Below, piece by piece: positions 1 to 7,342 of a stretch of 64,000 nt of DNA. The DNA is from a virus, in the IMG/VR virus record IMGVR_UViG_3300034071_000286, positions 1 to 64,000 of that record, one strand, 5' to 3'. Numbering within the stretch: position 1 is the stretch's first letter; each line of letters starts with the position of its first letter. A program made the position numbers and the translations under genes. The notes under the pieces were generated by a model that searched no databases, was not told the origin of the DNA, and worked only from the letters and a program-made list of their open reading frames with translations.

Positions 1-452
1 TTCTCGCCAGAAACCTAATGCGAAAAGATCGTCCTAAACAAATTAAATTTATCATCAACTCTCCCGGTGGAGAAGTTCCCTCAGCTTTTGCTCTAATTGA
101 TACCATCAAAGGTTCAAAGATTCCAGTATTTACATATGGACTTGGTGAGATTGCTTCTTGTGGTTTACTTACGTTTATGGCTGGAGAAAAAGGCCATCGT
201 TACATTACCCGAAATACTGCGATCTTATCGCATCAGTTCTCATGGGGAACTATCGGTAAAGAACACGAACTCCACGCATCAGTAAAAGAGTTTAATAATA
301 CAAGTCAACGTATTATCGATCATTATAAGAAATGCACCGGTCAAACCGAAGCAGTAATTAAGAAATTTCTGTTACCACCAGAAGATGTATGGTTGACGCC
401 CAAGGAGGCAGTGAAATATGGTATCGCAGACCAAATTGTGGATTTCTATTGA
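1..452 (+). CDS. ClpP-like serine protease, 5' truncated by window edge
   Basis: The reading frame is open from the first base of the window, so the true start lies upstream; the ATG at 18 is internal by comparison with ClpP. Counting from that Met, the substrate-strand motif NSPGG lies at residues 14-18, the nucleophile Ser47 sits in GEIASCG, the candidate His72 in SHQFSWG, and the candidate Asp123 in PEDVWLTPKEA. This order and spacing match the ClpP/crotonase-fold peptidase family. T4-like and cyanophage relatives often carry ClpP-like proteases that may act in head maturation or host protein turnover; which applies here is unknown. The next gene starts inside its 3' end. Confidence 0.85.
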   Translation, partial: LARNLMRKDRPKQIKFIINSPGGEVPSAFALIDTIKGSKIPVFTYGLGEIASCGLLTFMAGEKGHRYITRNTAILSHQFSWGTIGKEHELHASVKEFNNTSQRIIDHYKKCTGQTEAVIKKFLLPPEDVWLTPKEAVKYGIADQIVDFY

Positions 453-657
453 GTGGGCAGCAACGATAACTTTAATTATCGCTGTAGCTCTTACTTCATG
501 GAATGTTTATCCCGCTAACATATATATGAGTGCACTAGGTAACTTTCTTTGGTTACTTATGGCTTTGCATTGGAAAAAACTTTCTTTGATTACAATTCAA
601 GCTTTTATCTTACTACTATATACTGGCGGTATGATAAAAGCATTTATGGGAGTTTAA
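418..657 (+). CDS. Small multi-pass membrane protein
   Basis: This 79-residue protein is mostly hydrophobic, with about three short candidate membrane segments (roughly residues 10-28, 36-48 and 55-75) separated by a KK turn. It overlaps the ClpP-like gene by 35 bases. A strong AAGGAGG ribosome-binding site about 10 bases before the ATG decides the start. No enzymatic motif is visible. A holin-like or inner-membrane accessory role is possible but unsupported. The compact overlap suggests co-expression with the protease. Confidence 0.7.
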   Translation: MVSQTKLWISIEWAATITLIIAVALTSWNVYPANIYMSALGNFLWLLMALHWKKLSLITIQAFILLLYTGGMIKAFMGV

Positions 658-658
658 G

Positions 659-754
659 ATGATTACATTATTGAAAAAGATTCTAGTAGCACTAGAGAAC
701 AAACAGACAGCTAGAGAAAAACATTGTGGTATTGGTTATAACGGAGTGAAATGA
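659..754 (+). CDS. Possible 31-residue micro-protein
   Basis: An ATG one base after the previous stop opens a 31-codon frame ending TGA at 752-754. It begins MITLLKKILVALENKQTARE, giving a short amphipathic helix with a basic tail. GGGAG at 647-651 could serve as its ribosome-binding site, and its stop overlaps the next start (ATGA). The tight packing is the only evidence; it may simply be a leader that couples translation to the methyltransferase gene. Confidence 0.4.
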   Translation: MITLLKKILVALENKQTAREKHCGIGYNGVK

Positions 755-1446
755 TGGCTATTATTCGTTTTAGTGATGAAGAAGTATTTGGTACGGATTC
801 ACAAGAGTATGAGATTCTAGTAAACGCAGTCCAGAAGGTAGGTTCAACACCAGGAGCAATCGTAGAGATTGGAACTCGTCGTGGTGGTTCTGCTAAGATG
901 ATTATTGATTATCTAGAAAATAAAAATCGTTCTATGTTCTGTATCGATCCTTATGGTAATATTGAGATTGAATGTACAAATCTTAATATGACTATCCATA
1001 ATCCAGATCGTCAGATCGAAGGCGATAAGATGTCTAAGGAACTTACTTCCCCTCAGCGTTTTGATTACGATAATAACATGCGTAATCGTATTATCCCCTC
1101 ACTATACTTTTATGCATATAATGCCGGTCTAAACTTTACATTCTTCTGCCTAGAAGATACAGAGTTTTTCAAGCGTTATCATGATGGTGTTCCAGTGTAT
1201 AACGATGAGAAGAAGCTAGAGAATGAATATGCTTTTGTATTCTTCGATGGTCCTCACGATAACAAGACGCTAGATATTGAATGCAAGTTCTTTGCTGAGC
1301 GTGCACCAATTGGAGCAGTATTCGTATTCGATGATATCTGGATGTATGATCACGATAAGATCGTAGAGCAGGATTGGTTGTTCCCACGTGGCTTTGAACT
1401 TCTAGAGAAGAAAAACATCAAAGCAAGCTATGTTAAGACCAAATAA
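751..1446 (+). CDS. Class I SAM-dependent methyltransferase (TylF/macrocin O-methyltransferase-like)
   Basis: The 231-residue protein has a SAM-binding glycine loop at residues 38-47 (VEIGTRRGGS), an acidic strand-2 end at CIDPYG (64-69), and later FFDGPHD and VFVFDDIW strands. This order is typical of the Methyltransf_24/TylF-type class I methyltransferases, many of which O-methylate sugars. Two Met codons open the frame; spacing from GGAG (743-746) favours the second, at 754. The sugar-biosynthesis genes downstream make a saccharide substrate plausible, but this is inference. Confidence 0.7.
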   Translation: MMAIIRFSDEEVFGTDSQEYEILVNAVQKVGSTPGAIVEIGTRRGGSAKMIIDYLENKNRSMFCIDPYGNIEIECTNLNMTIHNPDRQIEGDKMSKELTSPQRFDYDNNMRNRIIPSLYFYAYNAGLNFTFFCLEDTEFFKRYHDGVPVYNDEKKLENEYAFVFFDGPHDNKTLDIECKFFAERAPIGAVFVFDDIWMYDHDKIVEQDWLFPRGFELLEKKNIKASYVKTK

Positions 1447-1505
1447 AGGCTTTTCTTCTACCGAAAAAAGGCTATAATACAGTTCCTCAAAATAAGGAAT
1501 AAAAA

Positions 1506-1622
1506 ATGGCATTCAGCGATTTAGAACTACTCGTAAACGCAGACATGTTTGAAAGAGGTTACGATCCAGCAAACATGGATGATGTAGAAGAATATTGGGA
1601 GGATTATCTATATGGGTATTGA
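1506..1622 (+). CDS. Small acidic protein, unknown function
   Basis: The 38-residue frame is rich in Asp, Glu and Tyr; its tail reads VEEYWEDYLYGY. It has an AAGGA ribosome-binding site 6-10 bases upstream and its stop overlaps the glutaredoxin start by 11 bases, as expected for a translated member of the operon. No family is recognised. Confidence 0.5.
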   Translation: MAFSDLELLVNADMFERGYDPANMDDVEEYWEDYLYGY

Positions 1623-1872
1623 GATTTATTCAAAGGATAACTGTACTTTCTGTGAACAGTCAAAGCAGCTTCTTAAGATTCATGGTAGAGATTTCGTTGA
1701 GTATAAGTTGGATAAGGACTTTACTCGTGAGATCCTTCTATCAAAGTTCCCAGAAGCTAAGACGTTTCCAGTGATTGTAATCGATGGTTTCAACATCGGT
1801 GGTTTCAATCAGTTGAAGGAACATCTAGTAACAGATTCAAATAGCGGTTCTTTGTTACTGGAGACTAACTGA
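1612..1872 (+). CDS. Glutaredoxin
   Basis: This 86-residue single-domain thioredoxin-fold protein has the redox motif CTFC at residues 11-14 and the conserved cis-proline strand TFPVIVI, followed by GGFNQL, which matches the glutathione-site region of glutaredoxins. T4-like phages carry such proteins (T4 NrdC) to reduce ribonucleotide reductase and feed dNTP synthesis; no reductase gene lies in this window. Its stop overlaps the next start by one base. Confidence 0.9.
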   Translation: MGIEIYSKDNCTFCEQSKQLLKIHGRDFVEYKLDKDFTREILLSKFPEAKTFPVIVIDGFNIGGFNQLKEHLVTDSNSGSLLLETN

Positions 1873-2150
1873 TGGCTAAAGTAACCTTTGATCGTGATAA
1901 TCTCATCAGAGACTTAAAGAGTAACGCTGTTAGAGTTTACTTCACAAAGGTAAATGGCGATAAGAGAGAGCTTCGTTGCTCTCTCAAGCCAGACCTTCTG
2001 CCACCTCAGACGATTCATGAGCATTTAGACGAAATGCACAATAAGCCTGAGAACAAGGAAACCGTAGCCGTATGGGATCTTGATAACGGAGGATGGAAGT
2101 CTTTCCGTATTGAGAACGTCGAATACGTAGAATTTCTTGATGCGTTTTAA
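1872..2150 (+). CDS. WYL_2-type (Sm-like SH3 barrel) small protein
   Basis: The 92-residue protein has the pattern of the phage WYL_2 family (formerly DUF2693): a KVNGDKRELRCSLKPDLLPP block (residues 27-46), then AVWDLDNGGWKSFRIENV with a short beta-strand end. The family is small, beta-rich and common in phages, with no settled function; nucleic-acid binding is an inference from the SH3/Sm-like fold. It follows glutaredoxin directly. Confidence 0.6.
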   Translation: MAKVTFDRDNLIRDLKSNAVRVYFTKVNGDKRELRCSLKPDLLPPQTIHEHLDEMHNKPENKETVAVWDLDNGGWKSFRIENVEYVEFLDAF

Positions 2151-2153
2151 TGT

Positions 2154-2161
2154 TATAAATA
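2154..2161 (+). promoter_or_regulatory. Late promoter TATAAATA upstream of speD
   Basis: An exact TATAAATA lies 33 bases before the speD ATG, in the short gap after the previous stop. T4-type late promoters are just this -10 octamer, read by the gp55 sigma factor, and a gp55 gene lies at 29621-30187. It would drive speD and probably the heptose genes downstream. Confidence 0.7.
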
Positions 2162-2193
2162 ACATCTTTAACGCTAACGTTCAGGAGAATTGA

Positions 2194-2556
2194 ATGAGCG
2201 AAAACGCCTACTGGGGTTATCACCTTATCGTTAATGCTGGAGACTGCAATAGAGAAGCAGTTACGAACGCAGAAACAATTACTAAATTTGCTAAAGAATT
2301 AGTAAAAAGAATCGACATGGTTGCCTATGGGGAGCCACAAGTAATTCACTTTGGTGAAGGAAATAAAGCTGGTTATACTTTAATTCAGCTCATTGAGACG
2401 AGTAACATCTGCGCTCACCTTTGTGACGAATCAGGTGATATTTACCTAGATGTGTTTTCGTGTAAGACTTTCGATCAGCAGGTTGTTCTTCAGCTTGTTG
2501 ATGATTATTTCTTGCCAACGAGAGTTAATCATCACTTCCTAGAGCGTCAAGCCTAA
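2194..2556 (+). CDS. speD: S-adenosylmethionine decarboxylase-family pyruvoyl enzyme (SpeD)
   Basis: The 120-residue protein has the SpeD layout: GYHLIVNA near the N-terminus (8-15), then the processing region. Ser70, His75 and Cys90 keep exactly the spacing of Ser63, His68 and Cys83 in the Thermotoga enzyme. Ser70 is therefore the predicted self-cleavage site that becomes the pyruvoyl cofactor. The residue before it is Thr69, not the usual Glu. The product would be decarboxylated AdoMet for spermidine, but some SpeD relatives decarboxylate ornithine or arginine, so the substrate is open. A CAGGAG ribosome-binding site supports the start. T4-like cyanophages also carry speD. Confidence 0.85.
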   Translation: MSENAYWGYHLIVNAGDCNREAVTNAETITKFAKELVKRIDMVAYGEPQVIHFGEGNKAGYTLIQLIETSNICAHLCDESGDIYLDVFSCKTFDQQVVLQLVDDYFLPTRVNHHFLERQA

Positions 2557-2572
2557 TAAAAGGAACTTCGTT

Positions 2573-3067
2573 ATGTTAAATACTGGATATTGTACTACTG
2601 CTATACCTGAAGCTTATCCTTATTCGACCGAAAAGGATTGCTATAGACGTAATATAGGAATCACTTTTGGTTCTTTTGATTTGTTCCACGCAGGTCATTC
2701 TATTATGCTAGAGACTTGTAAGAGACAGTGCGATTACCTAATCGTGGGGTTACAAACTGATCCCACGATTGACCGCCCCGCCATCAAGAATAAACCAATC
2801 CAAACCGTATTTGAACGCTACGCTCAACTAGAAGGTTGCCGTTGGGTTGATCAGATTATTCCTTACGAAACAGAACTTGACCTAGTTAATATGTTAAGCG
2901 TTCTAGAAGTCAGAAAGAGATTTCTTGGCGAAGAGTATAAGGGTCAGTTAATTTACGGCCAAGAGATCTGCGAAGAAAGAAAGATCGAATTGGTCTATGT
3001 TGAGCGTAGACATGGTTATTCATCAAGCGAATTGAGAATGAGAGTCAATAATGAGTCATACCGATAA
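2573..3067 (+). CDS. Cytidylyltransferase-fold nucleotidyltransferase, probably sugar-1-phosphate (heptose) NDP transferase
   Basis: The 164-residue protein has the cytidylyltransferase HxGH signature within FGSFDLFHAGH (about 32-42) and the C-terminal YSSSELR motif (compare the STTKI type in TagD and HldE). Glycerol-3-phosphate cytidylyltransferase (TagD) and the HldE C-domain/HldC share this fold, so the sequence alone does not fix the substrate. The adjacent gmhA, gmhB and heptose-kinase-like genes favour heptose-1-phosphate. AAGGA precedes the ATG, and the gene overlaps gmhA by 17 bases. The N-terminal 28 residues before the fold are unusual. Confidence 0.75.
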   Translation: MLNTGYCTTAIPEAYPYSTEKDCYRRNIGITFGSFDLFHAGHSIMLETCKRQCDYLIVGLQTDPTIDRPAIKNKPIQTVFERYAQLEGCRWVDQIIPYETELDLVNMLSVLEVRKRFLGEEYKGQLIYGQEICEERKIELVYVERRHGYSSSELRMRVNNESYR

Positions 3068-3635
3068 TTACTTCACAGAAGTTTCAGTAATCTCTGATGC
3101 TATTGATAAGAATCAGATCGAAGAACTAGCTAAGACAATCAAGGATATTAGAGATCACGCAGGTCGCATCTTCGTATTAGGCGTTGGTGGATCTGCTGGT
3201 AATGCATCCCATATGGTTAACGATCTTCGTAAGCTATGTGGCGTTGATGCTCTATGTCCAACCGATAACGTATCAGAACTAACTGCTCGTACAAACGACG
3301 AAGGCTTTGATACTATATTCAATGAGTATCTAAAGACAAGTCATTTCTGTAGCCGTGACGCTATCTTTATTCTATCCGTTGGTGGTGGTAATAAAGAGAA
3401 GAACGTATCATTAGCGCTAATCAATGCTATTGATCTAGCAAAAGAATACGGCGCAAAGGTTCTAGGTATCGTTGGTAGAAAAGACGGTTACGCTGCAACT
3501 CAGGGTGATAATGTTGTAGTTGTTCCTCCGCTATACGCCGAAAGAGTTACACCTCACTCAGAAGCTTTCCAAGCAGTAGTTTGGCATTGCTTAGTATCTA
3601 ATCCTGTTCTTCAGGTAAAGGCCACAAAATGGTAA
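3051..3635 (+). CDS. gmhA: Sedoheptulose-7-phosphate isomerase (GmhA-like SIS protein)
   Basis: The 194-residue single SIS domain shows FVLGVGGSAGNASHMVNDL (41-59), DNVSELTARTNDEGF (72-86), a second loop LSVGGGNKEKN (109-118) and a catalytic-region HSEAFQAVVWH block near the C-terminus. This matches GmhA, which converts sedoheptulose 7-phosphate to D-glycero-D-manno-heptose 7-phosphate, the first committed step of NDP-heptose synthesis. It overlaps the nucleotidyltransferase upstream and gmhB downstream, so the three are very likely co-translated. Confidence 0.8.
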   Translation: MSHTDNYFTEVSVISDAIDKNQIEELAKTIKDIRDHAGRIFVLGVGGSAGNASHMVNDLRKLCGVDALCPTDNVSELTARTNDEGFDTIFNEYLKTSHFCSRDAIFILSVGGGNKEKNVSLALINAIDLAKEYGAKVLGIVGRKDGYAATQGDNVVVVPPLYAERVTPHSEAFQAVVWHCLVSNPVLQVKATKW

Positions 3636-4171
3636 AAGCAGTATTCTTAGATCGTGATGGTACAATTAACGAACTAGTTCACGGTAGAGAAGACCCAAAG
3701 CACGTTTGTCCTTGGTATTACGCTGAATTCGATTTCATCGATGGAGTTGAAGAGGCAGTCAAGAAGATGCGTTCGCTTGGGTTCTCTCTTCATGTTGTAA
3801 CTAATCAACCAGACGTTGATGATGGTTATACAACAGAAGAGACGATGGATGCTATTCATCTTCTCATTAAGAATAAATTAAACGTTGATACCATTCAGGC
3901 TGCGAGAACTCGTGGCACAGAAGAGTATAAACCAAAATCAGGTATGCTAGATAAGATCGTTAAAGAATGGCACGTTACAAAAGAACGTAGCTGGATGATT
4001 GGCGATACTTGGCGTGACGTTGTTGCCGGACATAATGCCGGAGTAAAGACTATATACCTTGGTGAAATATACAACGCACCTTCGGAATACTTGCATATTA
4101 AACCAGACTTTTATGCTAAGAATCTCCTTGAAGCTGCTAATATTATAGAACAGAATGTAGGTGGACAATGA
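3629..4171 (+). CDS. gmhB: Heptose 1,7-bisphosphate phosphatase (GmhB-like HAD)
   Basis: This 180-residue HAD phosphatase has motif I LDRDGT (Asp8 nucleophile, Asp10 acid/base), motif II VVTNQ, a Lys within YKPKSGM, and motif IV MIGDTWRDV, in the order found in the HisB-N/GmhB subgroup. GmhB removes the C7 phosphate from heptose 1,7-bisphosphate. The typical Cys cluster that binds zinc in bacterial GmhB is not obvious here. Overlaps with gmhA upstream (7 bases) and transaldolase downstream (4 bases) place it firmly in the cassette. Confidence 0.8.
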   Translation: MVKAVFLDRDGTINELVHGREDPKHVCPWYYAEFDFIDGVEEAVKKMRSLGFSLHVVTNQPDVDDGYTTEETMDAIHLLIKNKLNVDTIQAARTRGTEEYKPKSGMLDKIVKEWHVTKERSWMIGDTWRDVVAGHNAGVKTIYLGEIYNAPSEYLHIKPDFYAKNLLEAANIIEQNVGGQ

Positions 4172-4908
4172 TTGAGATTTACGCTGATGGTGCAGACTTT
4201 GAGGGTATTCTAAAGGCTGCTGAGAATCCAAGAGTCACAGGATTCACTACTAATCCAACTCTAATGCGTCAAGCTGGTATTACTAACTACGAGAACTTTG
4301 CCAGATCTATTATTGACAAGTTGGCTTTCCTTCGCCCTGGCACAAATATCTCTCTTGAGGTATTTGCTGACGATACAGACAATATGTATCTACAGGCTAA
4401 GAAGATCGCTGAATGGGGCAAGCAGTATAACTATGATGTATTCGTAAAGATTCCAGTTACAAATACGTTAGGCGAACCAAACTATGGTTTGATTCGTTTG
4501 CTTAACGAAGAAGGTGTTAAAGTTAACGTAACCGCAGTCTTTACTCCTAACCAAACTCATAATATATTAGAGCATATTAATAATCCAGACGTTCCTGTTA
4601 TTATTTCTATCTTCTCTGGTCGTGTTGCTGATACACTACGTAATCCAGTTACATGGACTAAGCAGTGTATTGGTGAAGCAAATAACAAACCAGCAGAGTT
4701 TGATAAGATCAAGTTTCTTTGGGCTTCATGTCGTGAGATCTATCATCTACAGATGGCTGACGAAGCAGGTTGTCATATTATTACGATGCTTCATGATCAG
4801 ATTAAGAAGCTAAATCTACAGGGTAAGAACCTAACAGATTTCTCTAAGGAAACTGTTCAGATGTTTTATAACGATGCTAAGGCATCAGGATATAGGATTG
4901 AAGTATAA
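4168..4908 (+). CDS. Transaldolase (TalC/Fsa-like)
   Basis: The 246-residue TIM-barrel protein opens with IYADGADF, has the TTNPTL strand (27-32), the Schiff-base lysine at Lys94 in VFVKIPVT, NVTAVFT, and a later SIFSGRVADT block, all classic for small transaldolases. Cyanophages carry talC to redirect host carbon through the pentose phosphate pathway. In this cassette it could supply sedoheptulose 7-phosphate, the GmhA substrate. It is slightly longer than typical TalC (about 215-220). The stop shares a base with the next start. Confidence 0.85.
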   Translation: MIEIYADGADFEGILKAAENPRVTGFTTNPTLMRQAGITNYENFARSIIDKLAFLRPGTNISLEVFADDTDNMYLQAKKIAEWGKQYNYDVFVKIPVTNTLGEPNYGLIRLLNEEGVKVNVTAVFTPNQTHNILEHINNPDVPVIISIFSGRVADTLRNPVTWTKQCIGEANNKPAEFDKIKFLWASCREIYHLQMADEAGCHIITMLHDQIKKLNLQGKNLTDFSKETVQMFYNDAKASGYRIEV

Positions 4909-5909
4909 TGAAGGGGTTTGAAGAAAACGAGATTTCAGAAAAGGCTCAGGGAGGAACTGAGCTTGCTAAGCGTAAACTAGCAAACATTCTAGATCAGGAT
5001 CTTCTAGATAATTGTCAGATTATCTGTTCTCGTGAGCGTGAACTAGAAGAAGATAAGATTAGAATTTTCTGGTGTCATGATCTACCAGAAGATCCAGAGT
5101 CTGCTAAGTTTAGAGATCCAGCTTGGAGAGACAGATACCATAAGTTCGTCTTTATCTCTAACTGGCAGTATCAGCGTTATTGTCTGGTTCACGGTCTACC
5201 TATGGATAATAAATCTATTATCCTAGAATCGGGTATCGATCCCGCCCCCGAAAGCGTTCTAGAGAAGCCTAGCGATAAGATTAGACTAGTTTATACGTCT
5301 ACCCCGCAAAGAGGATTAGAAATTCTAGTCCCTGTTTTCGAGCTTCTAGCAACCGATCAGTCAGATATTCATCTTGACGTATTCTCATCGTTTAAGATCT
5401 ACGGTTGGGATGAAGTGGATGCTCAGTTTGAACCTCTATACGATAGAATCCGTAATCATCCACAGATGACCTATCACGGTTTTACTCCCAATGATCAACT
5501 CAGAGAAAGTCTTAACTCGGCTCATATCTTTGCTTACCCCTCTATTTGGACAGAAACATCCTGCAGAGCCATGCTCGAAGCTATGTCCGCTGGTCTGGTA
5601 TGTGTTCATCCTAATCTTGGCGCTTTACCAGAAACTTCCGGTGGGCTAAACGTAATGTACCACGGCAATATGGAAGATAAGAACCTTCACGCTAGTATGT
5701 TTGCTGGTAATCTAAATGCTGCTATTCAGCTTGTTAGAGATAACAACCAAACTAATATGGTTAAGTTTAATAAGCTTTTTGTTGATAGCCGTTATAACAT
5801 TGAGTTTATTAAGAACAAGTGGAACCATATGCTGAAGGATCTAGTCAATCAGTATCCAGATGCTGATTCTAGAAAGTTCCCAGAAAAGATGTTTGTTTAT
5901 AGGACATAA
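4908..5909 (+). CDS. GT4-type glycosyltransferase
   Basis: The 333-residue protein has a two-Rossmann GT-B layout: an N-terminal half ending near FISNWQYQRY, an RLVYTSTPQRGLEIL strand-helix, and the C-terminal donor-binding region AYPSIWTETSCRAMLEAMSAG, which carries the E-x7-E signature of family-4 retaining transferases. In this cassette it is the natural candidate to transfer the NDP-heptose. The acceptor (host LPS, virion protein or modified DNA) cannot be read from sequence. It follows transaldolase with a one-base overlap and precedes the kinase by two bases. Confidence 0.8.
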   Translation: MKGFEENEISEKAQGGTELAKRKLANILDQDLLDNCQIICSRERELEEDKIRIFWCHDLPEDPESAKFRDPAWRDRYHKFVFISNWQYQRYCLVHGLPMDNKSIILESGIDPAPESVLEKPSDKIRLVYTSTPQRGLEILVPVFELLATDQSDIHLDVFSSFKIYGWDEVDAQFEPLYDRIRNHPQMTYHGFTPNDQLRESLNSAHIFAYPSIWTETSCRAMLEAMSAGLVCVHPNLGALPETSGGLNVMYHGNMEDKNLHASMFAGNLNAAIQLVRDNNQTNMVKFNKLFVDSRYNIEFIKNKWNHMLKDLVNQYPDADSRKFPEKMFVYRT

Positions 5910-5911
5910 TC

Positions 5912-6907
5912 ATGATCTTAACAAGAACTCCGCTACGTATTTGTTTCTTTTGCGGGGGTAGCGATATGCCGTCATTCTATGAAAGGGATGACGGTGCCGC
6001 CCTTTCCGTAACGATTAACAAGTTTATCTATGTCTTTGCTCACAAAGTTCCCCATATGGGCGTACGTTGTATGTATGATGACGTAGAAGAACATCACGAT
6101 ATTGAGCAGATGCAGCACGCTATTACTCGTGAGACTTTAAAGTATTATGATATCAATAAAGAGATTACGGTTGCATCAATCTCAGATATTGTAACTAAGG
6201 GGTCTGGTCTTGGTAGTTCTTCTGCCTTTGCTGTTGGTCTAGTGAAGGCACTATCCACTACCAAATATGATAATAGCACTCGTAGATACGTAGCAGAGAT
6301 TGCTTGTCAGATTGAAATGGAAAAGTGCGGTTATCCTGTCGGTAAGCAGGATCAATACGCAGCTGCTTTCGGTGGTTTCAATCTTCTAAAGTTTAAGAGA
6401 AACGGCGAAGTTGATGTTGAAGAAGTTCGCTTAACTAATCCGAACGTTGGCAAGCTTGAAAAGAACCTTATGCTAGTCTATTCTGGTAGAGGAAGAAATG
6501 CTAATAACATTCTTCAGAAGCAGCAAAAGGCTATGACTATTGATATTGAAAAGTTCAATAAAGTAAAGTGTCAAAAGGAAAAAGCTTATACTGCTATGGA
6601 TCTTATTCATAAAGGTAAGCTAGATCAGTTTGGTGAATTACTTCATGAATCTTGGATTGAAAAGAAAACAGTATGTGAAGATATCACTCAAGACTATTTC
6701 GATCAAATCTATACCACGGCTATTAACGCTGGAGCGATTGGTGGTAAACTATTAGGCGCAGGCGGCGGTGGATTCTTTCTTTTCTACGTTCCAGAAAATA
6801 AAAGAACAGCTGTGGAAGGTGCTATCTATACCAATCATAAAGATTGCAGAATTTACGACTTTCAATTTTATGGTTCAGGTAGTAATGTAGTGTATCATCA
6901 CGAATAA
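5912..6907 (+). CDS. GHMP-family sugar kinase, heptose-7-phosphate kinase-like (HddA)
   Basis: The 331-residue protein shows the three GHMP motifs: N-terminal RTPLRICFFCGGSDMPSFY, the ATP loop KGSGLGSSSAFAVGL (about residues 90-104), and C-terminal KLLGAGGGGFFLFYV. The RTPLRI...GGGSD-like start resembles HddA/WcbL kinases, which phosphorylate C1 of D-glycero-D-manno-heptose 7-phosphate to give the bisphosphate used by GmhB. It completes the set of pathway activities between 2573 and 6907. Galacto- or fucokinase activity is a less likely alternative because of the neighbours. Confidence 0.78.
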   Translation: MILTRTPLRICFFCGGSDMPSFYERDDGAALSVTINKFIYVFAHKVPHMGVRCMYDDVEEHHDIEQMQHAITRETLKYYDINKEITVASISDIVTKGSGLGSSSAFAVGLVKALSTTKYDNSTRRYVAEIACQIEMEKCGYPVGKQDQYAAAFGGFNLLKFKRNGEVDVEEVRLTNPNVGKLEKNLMLVYSGRGRNANNILQKQQKAMTIDIEKFNKVKCQKEKAYTAMDLIHKGKLDQFGELLHESWIEKKTVCEDITQDYFDQIYTTAINAGAIGGKLLGAGGGGFFLFYVPENKRTAVEGAIYTNHKDCRIYDFQFYGSGSNVVYHHE

Positions 6908-6910
6908 ATA
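6903..6910 (+). promoter_or_regulatory. Near-consensus late promoter (AATAAATA)
   Basis: This octamer differs from TATAAATA by one base and lies 34 bases before the TTG start of the next gene, the usual distance in this genome. It overlaps the stop codon of the kinase gene. With one mismatch in AT-rich DNA, chance is a real alternative. Confidence 0.3.
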
Positions 6911-6943
6911 CCTTTACGTTCAGTATAGAATAAGGTAATATAC

Positions 6944-7342
6944 TTGTCAGGAAAATCAAATAACGTTATTACATTTCCTAAGCAGCATAACAATTCTGCT
7001 AAGGAACCAAATCTAGAAGATATACATCACAATATGGATATGATGCGTCAATATCATATCCAAGAAACTATATTAAATCTTGCTCCTATCATTTTTAATC
7101 ATTTAGATATAGCAGGATTTGGTTTAGCTGATGATGTTGATGAGGATATCAAAGATGGGGCTTTTCTAATTGAAGCAATTAGATCGTTGCTATGTAAACA
7201 ATATGAGATCTTTCATCCGTTTCAAGTTATAGCTGATAACATATTCGAAGAACCAACTGACGAGAACTCTCCTTATAAAATAGTAGATGAAATCAGTTTA
7301 GATTTAAAAGACCCAGAAGAAGCTGAAGAAACCGAAGAATAG
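6944..7342 (+). CDS. Conserved phage protein of unknown function, TTG start
   Basis: The 132-residue protein begins (TTG)SGKSNNVITFPKQH, and the NVITFPK-type opening is seen in other T4-like small proteins. AAGG at 6932-6935 sits 8 bases before the TTG, and no ATG occurs before residue 31, so TTG is the likely start. The C-terminal third is strongly acidic (DPEEAEETEE). It lies between the sugar cassette and RNase H. No domain is recognised. Confidence 0.65.
   Translation: MSGKSNNVITFPKQHNNSAKEPNLEDIHHNMDMMRQYHIQETILNLAPIIFNHLDIAGFGLADDVDEDIKDGAFLIEAIRSLLCKQYEIFHPFQVIADNIFEEPTDENSPYKIVDEISLDLKDPEEAEETEE

Noticed and set aside
1473-1478. TATAAT in the gap before the 38-residue gene, as a sigma-70 promoter
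   Set aside because: No acceptable -35 hexamer lies 16-18 bases upstream, so a lone TATAAT in AT-rich DNA was not called.
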